Positions 24,975-32,037 of a stretch of DNA of 39,060 bases are shown here, one piece after another (position 1 is the first letter of the stretch; every line of letters begins with the position of its first letter). This stretch comes from Deltaproteobacteria bacterium. Lineage in GTDB: Bacteria > Myxococcota_A > UBA9160 > JAFDDA01. The notes beneath the pieces are model-generated. The model was not told the DNA's origin. It made no database searches and worked only from the letters and a program-made list of their open reading frames with translations. The position numbers and the translations under genes were made by a program. The stretch spans positions 1 to 39,060 of the forward strand of contig JAFDDA010000065.1 of the NCBI GenBank assembly GCA_019311105.1, given 5' to 3'.

Positions 24975-26831
24975 ATGGCCACGCTCCCGATCAAGAGCCA
25001 GGGCTTCCGCGAGGAGGCCGGCGTCGTCCGTGAGTCGCTCCGGCTGATGGAGGTCGCGCCCCGGAGCTTCCTGCTTCCGTCGGCGCTCGGCGTGCTGTCG
25101 ACGATCCTGCGCCTGCTCACGCTGTCGCTCTTCCTGCCGCTCGTTCACGGGCTCCTGAAGGGCGACTTCAGTCGGCTCGACCGGATCGTCCCGATGAGTC
25201 GCGTGCTGGGGGAGCGAACCGACGGCGAGATGTTCGCGATCCTCGGGGCGGCCGTCGTCACCGTGGCGCTCGTCCGAGTGGCTTGTGCCTATTCCGCAAG
25301 CCAGATCGTTGCGCGCCGCGTCGAGGCCGCGCAGATCCGGCTCAGCCGGATCGTGTTGCGTCGCTATCTGGCGTTCGGCCAGCAGTACTACGACCTGAAA
25401 CGGTCTGGCGCGATGGTGCGGTGGATCCATCGCTTGCGGAATCGCGCGGGCCTGGTCCTCTCCTTCCTCGACGGTGCCTTCAACGCGATCGCATCGATCT
25501 CGCTCTATATGGTCGCCCTGGCCATCATCTCGTGGCCCCTGACTCTCGGCGCCCTCGTCGTGCTCGGTGGGTACATCTTCGTGTTTGGTCGGCTCGTCGA
25601 CCGCGCGGACGATGCCACCGAGCGCATCGACGAAGCCGAAGACCAGCTCTATGCCTCGGTCCAGGACATGATCCTCAACCTGCCCCTGGTGAAGCTCGCG
25701 GGCCAGCAGGAAGCCGAGATCGCAGACTTCGAACAGTTGAACGCCGACGCATCGAAGATCCGTCTCGAAGAGGGCCGGATCGGCGGGTTCGTCGAACCCT
25801 TGCGGGACTTCTTCGACATCTTCGTGCTGCTTTTCTTCGTCGCGATCTGCGCCGTCGTGGTGCGCGGCCTCGAGGTCGAGGCCATCCCGAAGTATCTCGT
25901 CTTCTTCCTGATCTTCCGGCGGGCAATGTCGAGCTTTTCGACGATCCAGAAACTTCCGGTCAACTGGAAGAAGCTCGTCTACCGCCTCGAGATCATGTTC
26001 AGCGCCCTAGAAGAGGAAGACAAGTTCGTCCTGCCGGATGGGGAGCGGGAGTTCAACGGGCTGCGTCGGGAGGTCGAGGTTCGCAATCTCGACTTCTCCT
26101 ACCTGAAGAAGGGCCGGGTGCTCGATGGGGTGAATCTCGTGTTGCCGCGGGGGCGGCGCACCTTCGTCGTGGGCTCGACCGGATCCGGCAAGAGTACGCT
26201 CTTCCGAATCTTGCTGCGTCTCTACGATTGCGAGCCCGGCGCGGTCCTGATCGATGGGGTGGACATTCGAGAGTTCCGGATCCATTCGCTGCTCGAAAAG
26301 GTCGCGTTCGCGGGCTCCGACCCGTTCTTCTTCAACGCGTCGATTCGACACAACGTGACCTACGGCGTCGGGGATGTGAGCGACGAGCAGCTGCGCGAAG
26401 CCGCCCGCAAGGCCGAGGCCCTCGAGTTCATCGAAGCCCTCGAGGTAGGCTTCGACGAAGGCATCGGCGACCGCGGGACGCTGCTCTCCTCCGGCGAGAA
26501 GCAGCGCCTCGCGCTCATCCGCGTGTTCCTGTCGGACCCCGAGCTGATCCTGTTGGATGAGGGCACCTCGGCCCTCGATGGGGCCACCGAGGCGAGCGTG
26601 CTCGCTTCGCTCGAGACCTTCGCCGCCGACCGCACGCTGGTGGTGATCGCTCATCGGCTGTCGAACCTGCGACCCGACGACCGAGTTGTCGTGTTCGACA
26701 AAGGGCGGGTGGTCGAGGAAGGGTGGCGCGACGAGCTGCTCGCCTCGGGCGGCGTCCTGGCCCGACTCTGGGACGCGCAGAACCTCCCGGCGGAGCAGCA
26801 CGATGCGGAGACCCAGCGAGCGCATCGCTAG
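24975..26831 (+). CDS. ABC transporter, fused permease and ATPase (ABCB/MsbA-like exporter)
   Basis: 618-residue half transporter expected to work as a homodimer in the inner membrane. The transmembrane domain spans roughly residues 30-325 (for example FLLPSALGVLSTILRLLTLSLFL and DFFDIFVLLFFVAICAVVV, each one membrane segment). The nucleotide-binding domain has Walker A GSTGSGKST at about 400, Walker B LILLDEGTSALD at about 525-536 and the H-loop IAHRLS. Two motifs deviate: the Q-loop reads VAFAGSDPFFF with no Gln, and the signature is LLSSGEKQR instead of LSGGQ. ATG has GAGG five bases upstream. It follows the sulfotransferase-glycosyltransferase fusion by 7 bases, so it may export that glycoconjugate. 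Confidence 0.92.
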   Translation: MATLPIKSQGFREEAGVVRESLRLMEVAPRSFLLPSALGVLSTILRLLTLSLFLPLVHGLLKGDFSRLDRIVPMSRVLGERTDGEMFAILGAAVVTVALVRVACAYSASQIVARRVEAAQIRLSRIVLRRYLAFGQQYYDLKRSGAMVRWIHRLRNRAGLVLSFLDGAFNAIASISLYMVALAIISWPLTLGALVVLGGYIFVFGRLVDRADDATERIDEAEDQLYASVQDMILNLPLVKLAGQQEAEIADFEQLNADASKIRLEEGRIGGFVEPLRDFFDIFVLLFFVAICAVVVRGLEVEAIPKYLVFFLIFRRAMSSFSTIQKLPVNWKKLVYRLEIMFSALEEEDKFVLPDGEREFNGLRREVEVRNLDFSYLKKGRVLDGVNLVLPRGRRTFVVGSTGSGKSTLFRILLRLYDCEPGAVLIDGVDIREFRIHSLLEKVAFAGSDPFFFNASIRHNVTYGVGDVSDEQLREAARKAEALEFIEALEVGFDEGIGDRGTLLSSGEKQRLALIRVFLSDPELILLDEGTSALDGATEASVLASLETFAADRTLVVIAHRLSNLRPDDRVVVFDKGRVVEEGWRDELLASGGVLARLWDAQNLPAEQHDAETQRAHR

Positions 26832-26849
26832 CCGTCGCCGACCCCAGGG

Positions 26850-27917
26850 CTAGTCGGTGAGGTCGATCTCGATCTCGGCAAGGCCGATGCCCGACTCCCC
26901 GGCGATCGCATAGAAGAGCCAGGTTCGGCCGGCTTCCTCGTAGACGTCCGGGTCGCGGAGTTCGTGCGCCCGTTGGGTCGGGCCTCTCCGCGAGGCGACG
27001 AGCGGCAGGTCGGCCCCCTCGTGGGCCCCCTCGGGCCGCAGCACCTCGCGGGGCGGCGAGAGCACCGGGCCCTTCGCCAGATCTAGGGACGAAACCAGGA
27101 TCCGCTCGGGGGCATCGCCCTTGCGACTGAAGAAGACCAGGGCGCGGTCGCCCCGGACCAACACGGCCGCGTGTCGCATGCGAGGCAGCAGGAAACCAAC
27201 TTGCGAGAACGGGAGCCGCCCACCGGCGGAGTGCAGCAGCGCGCCGTGGAAGACCGCGCCGCTGGGTGTGGCTCGATAGCCGCCCGCCGAGATCGCCCAG
27301 GATTCGCCGCTCCATTCGAAGCGTCGCAGGTAGGACGGGCCCATCCGTCCCTCGACGGGTGTGAAGTGCAGGCCGTCACTCGAGACCGCGAGTGCTGATT
27401 CCTGGCCCCTCGAGGGCCGGCGACCGTGGACGTAGAGCAGGATCTCGCGGTTCTCTTCGTCGACGTGGACGTCCGGTGATGCCACGTGATGCCTGAGCCC
27501 GGGCAGGGCGCCGAGCGGCAGGACGCCCGGCTCGTAGATCGTCCACGCACCGCACAGCTCGTCCGCGTAGGCGAGGCGGATGAACTTCCCGCGGTGGTGG
27601 CCGAAGTAGAGGTAGTAGCGGCCGAGCGGGGCGGGCACCCAGTCGGGGACACGCAGCAGGGACGGGCCGTTGATGTTGCCGCCGAGGCTCGGGCTCGAAG
27701 CGGGCGTGATCAAGGGATTGTGTTCGCAACGTTGCGCCGTCACCCGCGCGACCGGGTTCTCGGGCGGCGCGGTGTCGGGATCGGAGTGGAGCGCATTCGA
27801 GGCAAGTATCAGCGCCACGACGGCCAACCCACCGAGACGGAGGCCGAGCCCGCCATGGCGGAGAGCCTGGCCGTTGGAGCTTCGGGCGCGGGGCCCATGG
27901 GATTGGTCGTCGGGCAT
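26850..27917 (-). CDS. GH43-like five-bladed propeller protein, membrane-anchored or secreted
   Basis: 355 residues. Residues about 20-42 (GLGLRLGGLAVVALILASNAL) form an uncleaved anchor or signal segment, so the rest is outside the cytoplasm. The body resembles GH43/GH117-type glycoside hydrolase propellers: NPLITPASSPSLGGNINGPSLL, RYYLYFGHHRGKFIRLAYAD, LRHHVASPDVHVDEENREILLYVHG, HAAVLVRGDRALVFFSRKGDAPERI and ELRDPDVYEEAGRTWLFYAI. The DPDVYE segment is the recurrent blade motif; whether the acid/base residues are kept I cannot tell. It converges with the ABC gene, and its start lies 18 bases after the stop of a P450 remnant. A glycan-trimming or binding role fits the block (inference). Confidence 0.75.
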   Translation of the reverse strand: MPDDQSHGPRARSSNGQALRHGGLGLRLGGLAVVALILASNALHSDPDTAPPENPVARVTAQRCEHNPLITPASSPSLGGNINGPSLLRVPDWVPAPLGRYYLYFGHHRGKFIRLAYADELCGAWTIYEPGVLPLGALPGLRHHVASPDVHVDEENREILLYVHGRRPSRGQESALAVSSDGLHFTPVEGRMGPSYLRRFEWSGESWAISAGGYRATPSGAVFHGALLHSAGGRLPFSQVGFLLPRMRHAAVLVRGDRALVFFSRKGDAPERILVSSLDLAKGPVLSPPREVLRPEGAHEGADLPLVASRRGPTQRAHELRDPDVYEEAGRTWLFYAIAGESGIGLAEIEIDLTD

Positions 27918-27935
27918 GGGGAACCAAGGCCGATG

Positions 27936-28118
27936 CTATCGAACGGCGATATCGAGCACGTGGCCGAAGCGCGAGAGCACCCAGAAATCCTCCCCTTCGC
28001 CGTTGTCGGGGACGTGGTGGACGGGGTCATGGTCGCGCAGGGCCCGGTACGTCGGGAAGGGGTCGCGCCACAGCTCGCCGCCGCGGGGCTTGAAGAGGGC
28101 TTCTTCCGGAGCAGACAT
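27936..28118 (-). pseudogene. cytochrome P450 remnant (N-terminal fragment)
   Basis: Sixty codons from ATG 28118, with a near-ideal AGGAGG four bases upstream. The sequence WRDPFPTYRALRDHDPVHHV and FWVLSRFGHVLD matches the conserved beginning of bacterial P450s (DPFPxYxxLRdxdPVhh...WvLsRfxdV). It then ends at DIAVR-stop; no I-helix, ExxR or heme-Cys loop follows in any frame, since the next gene starts 18 bases on. The rest of about 340 residues has been lost, so no heme enzyme can result. The intact ribosome site suggests a recent loss or a retained leader-like role. It is divergent from an LLM oxidoreductase gene. Confidence 0.75.
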
Positions 28119-28163
28119 GGGGCCTCCTGACCTGGGTCGAGTTCGTGGTAACGAAATCACAAT

Positions 28164-28175
28164 GTTGTTCACAAC
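28164..28175. promoter_or_regulatory. palindromic site GTTGT-TC-ACAAC in divergent promoter
   Basis: A perfect 5-bp inverted repeat with two-base centre, overlapping a second one (ACAA-TG-TTGT, 28159-28168 region) in the AT-richer part of the 114-base gap between the P450 remnant and the LLM gene. Such sites are typical of regulator operators. No regulator gene is adjacent, so binding is only a guess. Confidence 0.3.
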
Positions 28176-28232
28176 GGCCCAAAAGGAGCCGTCTGGGAGC
28201 CTCTCTCCGGTACCCTGCCGGTCGGAGGTCTG

Positions 28233-29309
28233 ATGCAGCGCCTGAACGAGCTCGCCTTCTACACCCTGGCGGGCGCCCCGAAGACGCCCCGTGAGCTCCT
28301 GGCCGAGGTCGAGCGCGGCGAGGCCCTGGCCCTCGGCTCGGCCTTCATCTCGGAGCGCTTCAACGTGAAGGAGGCCGCCACCCTTTCCGGTGCGGTGGGG
28401 GCGGTCTCGAGCGAGCTCGGCATCGCCACGGCGGCCACCAATCACAACACGCGCCACCCGATGGTGACGGCCGCCTTCGCCATGACGATGCACCGCCTCA
28501 CGGGGGGCCGCTTCTCCCTCGGGCTCGGGCGGGGCATCGCACCGATGTTCGATGCGTTCGGCCTGCCCCGCATCAAGACGGCAGAGATCGAGGACTTCGT
28601 CGGACTCATGCGGCGCATCTGGCACGGCGAAGTCGTCGTGGGCCACGACGGGCCGGCGGGGAAGTATCCGCTGCTCACCATGGGGCCCGACTACGACGAG
28701 CACATCCCCATGACCTTCACGGCCTTCGGGCCGAACTCGCTCGCCCTCGGTGGGCGCGCCTTCGACGCGGTGGTGCTCCACACCTTCTTCACCGAGGAGA
28801 CGACGGCGCGCTGCGTCGCTGCGGTGAAGCGCGCCGCCGAGGAGGCGGGGCGCGACCCGGCGAAGGTGCGCGTGTGGTCCTGCTTCGCGACGGTCGGCGA
28901 CCACCTGCCCGAAGGGGTTCGTCTGCGGAAGACCGTCGGTCGCATGGCGACCTATCTCCAGGGCTACGGCGACCTGATGGTGAAGACGAACGATTGGGAC
29001 ACGGACGTCCTGGCGCGTTTTCGCGCCGACGAACTCGTTCGCGGCTTTCGCGGCGCGCTCGATGCCTCCGCGACTCCCGAGCAACTCGAGCATGTGGCCG
29101 ATTTGATCCCCGAAGAATGGCTGGCGGCGGCAGCCACCGGCAGCCCCGAGCATTGCGTCGAAAAGATCCAGGGCCAGTTCGACCTGGGATGCGACGGCGT
29201 GATCCTCCACGGCGCGAGCCCGGGGGAGCTCGAACCGATCGTGGCCGCCTATCGAACCCAGCGGCCCGTCGGCCGCTTCGACCATCTTGCCGCGAACCCC
29301 GCGGGCTAG
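28233..29309 (+). CDS. LLM-class (probable F420-dependent) oxidoreductase
   Basis: 358-residue luciferase-like TIM-barrel protein. FYTLAGAPKTPRELLAEVE at the N terminus, SAFISERFNVKEAATL, GIATAATNHNTRHPMVTA, LTGGRFSLGLGRGIAPMFDAFG and the late GCDGVILHGASP are signatures of an F420-type LLM subgroup known from mycobacteria. ATG 28233 has GGAGG four bases upstream. It runs into the APH-like phosphotransferase gene, whose ribosome site (AGGAG) overlaps the LLM stop, so the pair is one operon. Substrate unknown; reduction or oxidation of a lipophilic carbonyl is common in the family. Confidence 0.9.
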   Translation: MQRLNELAFYTLAGAPKTPRELLAEVERGEALALGSAFISERFNVKEAATLSGAVGAVSSELGIATAATNHNTRHPMVTAAFAMTMHRLTGGRFSLGLGRGIAPMFDAFGLPRIKTAEIEDFVGLMRRIWHGEVVVGHDGPAGKYPLLTMGPDYDEHIPMTFTAFGPNSLALGGRAFDAVVLHTFFTEETTARCVAAVKRAAEEAGRDPAKVRVWSCFATVGDHLPEGVRLRKTVGRMATYLQGYGDLMVKTNDWDTDVLARFRADELVRGFRGALDASATPEQLEHVADLIPEEWLAAAATGSPEHCVEKIQGQFDLGCDGVILHGASPGELEPIVAAYRTQRPVGRFDHLAANPAG

Positions 29310-29319
29310 GAGTTCGCCC

Positions 29320-30402
29320 TTGTCGACCGTCCCGACCCAAGCGGAGCTGACGCCGGCTTGGTTCACCGAGCGGCTGCGCGAGGCCGGGCACGCCTCGGCG
29401 GAAGTGAGCCACGTCGAGGCGACCCAGATCGGGACGGGCCAGCTCGGCAAGTGCATTCGTTTCGATCTCGAACTCGCGCGGGGCGACGCCGACGTGCCGC
29501 GCAGCCTCGTCGGCAAGTTCGCCTCCGACGATCCGACCAGTCGCAACACGGCGGTCCAGCTTCGCGGCTACGTGAAGGAGGTCGCCTTCTACCGCGAGTT
29601 CAAGGAGCGGCTCACGATCGCCACACCTCGCTGCTACTACTCCGCGATCGAGAGCGACGGGTCCGAGTTCGTGTTGTTGCTCGAAGACCTCGCGCCCGGC
29701 GTGCAAGGGGACCAGCTCGCCGGATGCTCACCCGCCATCGCCCGGGCGGCGGTGATGGAGCTCGTCGGCTTGCACGCACCCACCTGGGGCGACGAGAGCC
29801 TGCGCGGCATCGAGTGGCTCGGCGAGCCCACCGACCCGACGGTGATGCTGGGCCGCGCCCTTTACGCAGCGCAACTCCCCGGCTTCCTCGAACGCTACGG
29901 CCCTCACCTCGAGCCCGACGAGGCCGGCATCATCGAAGCCGTCGCCGGCTCACAGGGGCCTCCCTTCGAACTGATCGACACTCCCATGTCTCTCGTCCAC
30001 GTGGACTACCGCCTCGACAACCTGCTGATCGACGAAAGCCAGAATCCTCCGCGCATCCATGCCGTCGACTGGCAGAGCATCACGCTGGGCCGCGCGCTCT
30101 CGGACGTGGCCTACTTCCTCGGCGCGGGGCTGCTGCCCGAGGTGCGGCGTGAAGTCGAAGAAGAGATCGTGCGCGAGTATCACGATGGGCTGTGCGCCGC
30201 AGGTGTGGCCGACTACCCCTGGGAGGCTTGTTGGCAGGACTATCGCCGAACCACCTTCGCCGGTTTCGCCGTCACCATCATCGCGTCGATGATGGTCGAG
30301 CGAACCGAGCGCGGCGACGAGATGTTCATCGCCATGGCGAGGCGGCACGGCCGGCACGCCCTCGACCTCGACGCGGCAGAGTTCCTGACGGGAGGGGCCT
30401 AG
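29320..30402 (+). CDS. APH-like phosphotransferase family protein
   Basis: Kinase-fold protein of about 360 residues. The catalytic loop is VHVDYRLDNLLID (about 226-238; His-x-Asp...Asn) and the metal-binding Asp is in VDWQSITLG, equivalent to DFG. Other segments (SLVGKFASDD with the ATP lysine, FVLLLEDLAPGVQGDQ, DVAYFLGAGL) match the aminoglycoside/choline-kinase and ecdysteroid-kinase-like clan, in which proteobacterial and mycobacterial members often lie in lipid catabolic loci. TTG at 29320 is chosen because AGGAG lies eight bases upstream; the ATG at 29287 would overlap the LLM gene. Acts on an unknown small hydroxylated substrate; an antibiotic-resistance role is not supported by context. 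Confidence 0.86.
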   Translation: MSTVPTQAELTPAWFTERLREAGHASAEVSHVEATQIGTGQLGKCIRFDLELARGDADVPRSLVGKFASDDPTSRNTAVQLRGYVKEVAFYREFKERLTIATPRCYYSAIESDGSEFVLLLEDLAPGVQGDQLAGCSPAIARAAVMELVGLHAPTWGDESLRGIEWLGEPTDPTVMLGRALYAAQLPGFLERYGPHLEPDEAGIIEAVAGSQGPPFELIDTPMSLVHVDYRLDNLLIDESQNPPRIHAVDWQSITLGRALSDVAYFLGAGLLPEVRREVEEEIVREYHDGLCAAGVADYPWEACWQDYRRTTFAGFAVTIIASMMVERTERGDEMFIAMARRHGRHALDLDAAEFLTGGA

Positions 30403-30406
30403 GCCG

Positions 30407-31960
30407 CTAGCCGACCCGGCGATCGTGACCCTTCCAGTAGGGTTCGCGCAGATCCTTCTTCAAGACCTTGCCCGTCGGATTGCGCGGCAGCTCGTCGATG
30501 AAGTCCACCGAGCGCGGCTGCTTGTAGCCGCCGAGCTTCCCGCGGCAGTGTTCGAGCAGATCGTCGGCTGTGAGGTTCTCGTCCTTCTTGACCACGATGG
30601 CCTTGACCGTTTCGCCCCACTTCTCGTCCGGGATTCCGATCACCGCTGCATCGGCGACGCCCGGATGCTCGAACAGGACGTCCTCGATCTCACGCGGGTA
30701 GATGTTCTCGCCACCCGACACGATCATGTCCTTCACCCGGTCCTGGATGAAGAGGTAGCCATCGTCGTCGACGATGCCCGCGTCGCCCGTGTGCATCCAG
30801 CCGCCGCGCAGGGCCTCTTCCGATGCCTCGGGCCGGTTCCAATAGCCGCGCATCAGTTGAGGGCCCCGGATGGCGACCTCTCCGATGGTGCCGGTCGGCA
30901 CCTCCTGGTCGTCGCCGTCGACGATGCGGATCTCCGTCCCGAGCAGCGGCCGGCCCGCGGAGAGCAGCAGCTCGCTCCGGCCCGCGAGCGCCTCCCGGTG
31001 GTCCACGGGGTAGAGATAGGTCGCCGCCGCCGTGGTCTCGGTCATGCCGTAGCCCTGGATGAAATCGCACTGGAAGACCTCGAGTGCCCGTCGCAGGGTC
31101 TGCTCCGCGATCGGGGATGCGCCGTAGACCATCAGCTCGAGGTCGTCGTAATTGCGCTCAGCCACGTCGGGCACGGCCATCAAACAGAACTGGATCATCG
31201 CCGGCACGAGCAGCGACATCCGGATCTGCTCTTCGGACAAGGCGCGGACGACGTCGGCGGGCACGAAGTCTTCCTGGATATAGAGCGTGCCACCCATCTG
31301 GACCGTGCAGAACGTGCAGACCGCGGCCGCGGCGTGGTAGAGCGGTGCAACGATCAGGGCGCGTTGGCCCGGGCCGCCGCCGAACGCCATGACGGCCTGG
31401 TGCAACTGGGTCGAGATGGCTCGTTGCTGCACGATCGCGCCCTTGGGCCGGCCGGTCGTCCCGCTCGTGTACATCTGGTAGGCGTCGTCCTCGGGCCCGA
31501 TCTCTCGCGCGGGCGCGCCCGCCGCGCCCGAGTTTGCGAAGCTCTCGTAGGAATCCCAGCCTGCGACGTCGCCGCCCACCGAGAGGAAGCGCTTCACCGA
31601 CGTCAGGCCGTCGCGCACCGGCGAGATCGCCTCCGCCAGCTCGGGTGCTGCGAACAGCATCTTGGCCCCTGAGTCGTTCACGATGAACTCCCACTCGGGC
31701 GGTGCCAGCCGGTAGTTCAGGGGCACCGGTGCGACGCCGGCCTTGGACGCGGCGTAGTAGAAGAGCGCGTGTTCGATCGTGTTCTTCGAGAGGAAGGCCA
31801 CACGATCCCCGACCGCGAGCCCTTCGTCGACCAGGGCGTTGGCCAGGCGGTCACTCGCGACCCGGGCCTCGGCGTAGGTCATCCGGCGATCCCCTTGGAT
31901 CGCGAAGTCGGTGTCGGCATGCTCGCGCGCGCGGTAGTCGAGGGTGTCGTGAAGGCGCAT
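30407..31960 (-). CDS. AMP-binding acyl-CoA synthetase
   Basis: 517-residue ANL ligase from ATG 31960 with GGGGGAT upstream. Motifs in order: MYTSGTTGRPKGAIVQQ (ATP loop), FIQGYGMTETTAAA (A5), GWMHTGDAGIVDDDGYLFIQDR (hinge), MIVSGGENIYPREIEDVL (A8) and NPTGKVLKKDLREP with the catalytic Lys. This is the pattern of medium/long-chain fatty acid and FadD-like CoA ligases. It converges with the phosphotransferase (4-base gap) and diverges from the sulfatase. One of three CoA ligases in the window; the acid substrate is not readable from the sequence. Confidence 0.93.
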   Translation of the reverse strand: MRLHDTLDYRAREHADTDFAIQGDRRMTYAEARVASDRLANALVDEGLAVGDRVAFLSKNTIEHALFYYAASKAGVAPVPLNYRLAPPEWEFIVNDSGAKMLFAAPELAEAISPVRDGLTSVKRFLSVGGDVAGWDSYESFANSGAAGAPAREIGPEDDAYQMYTSGTTGRPKGAIVQQRAISTQLHQAVMAFGGGPGQRALIVAPLYHAAAAVCTFCTVQMGGTLYIQEDFVPADVVRALSEEQIRMSLLVPAMIQFCLMAVPDVAERNYDDLELMVYGASPIAEQTLRRALEVFQCDFIQGYGMTETTAAATYLYPVDHREALAGRSELLLSAGRPLLGTEIRIVDGDDQEVPTGTIGEVAIRGPQLMRGYWNRPEASEEALRGGWMHTGDAGIVDDDGYLFIQDRVKDMIVSGGENIYPREIEDVLFEHPGVADAAVIGIPDEKWGETVKAIVVKKDENLTADDLLEHCRGKLGGYKQPRSVDFIDELPRNPTGKVLKKDLREPYWKGHDRRVG

Positions 31961-32037
31961 GGGATCCCCCTGGATTGGACGCCCATTCTCTGCCGAGGCA
32001 GGCCGCGCCGCAAAGAGTTTCTCGATAGAATCCGGCC

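Noticed and set aside
16162..26831. Lasso-peptide or other RiPP cluster (AsnS-like plus ABC transporter)
   Set aside because: No leader peptidase (B protein), no recognition element and no short precursor ORF with a plausible core was found.
29320..30402. Aminoglycoside resistance kinase
   Set aside because: The fold motif is shared by a large clan. The operon partner is an LLM oxidoreductase and no resistance context exists.
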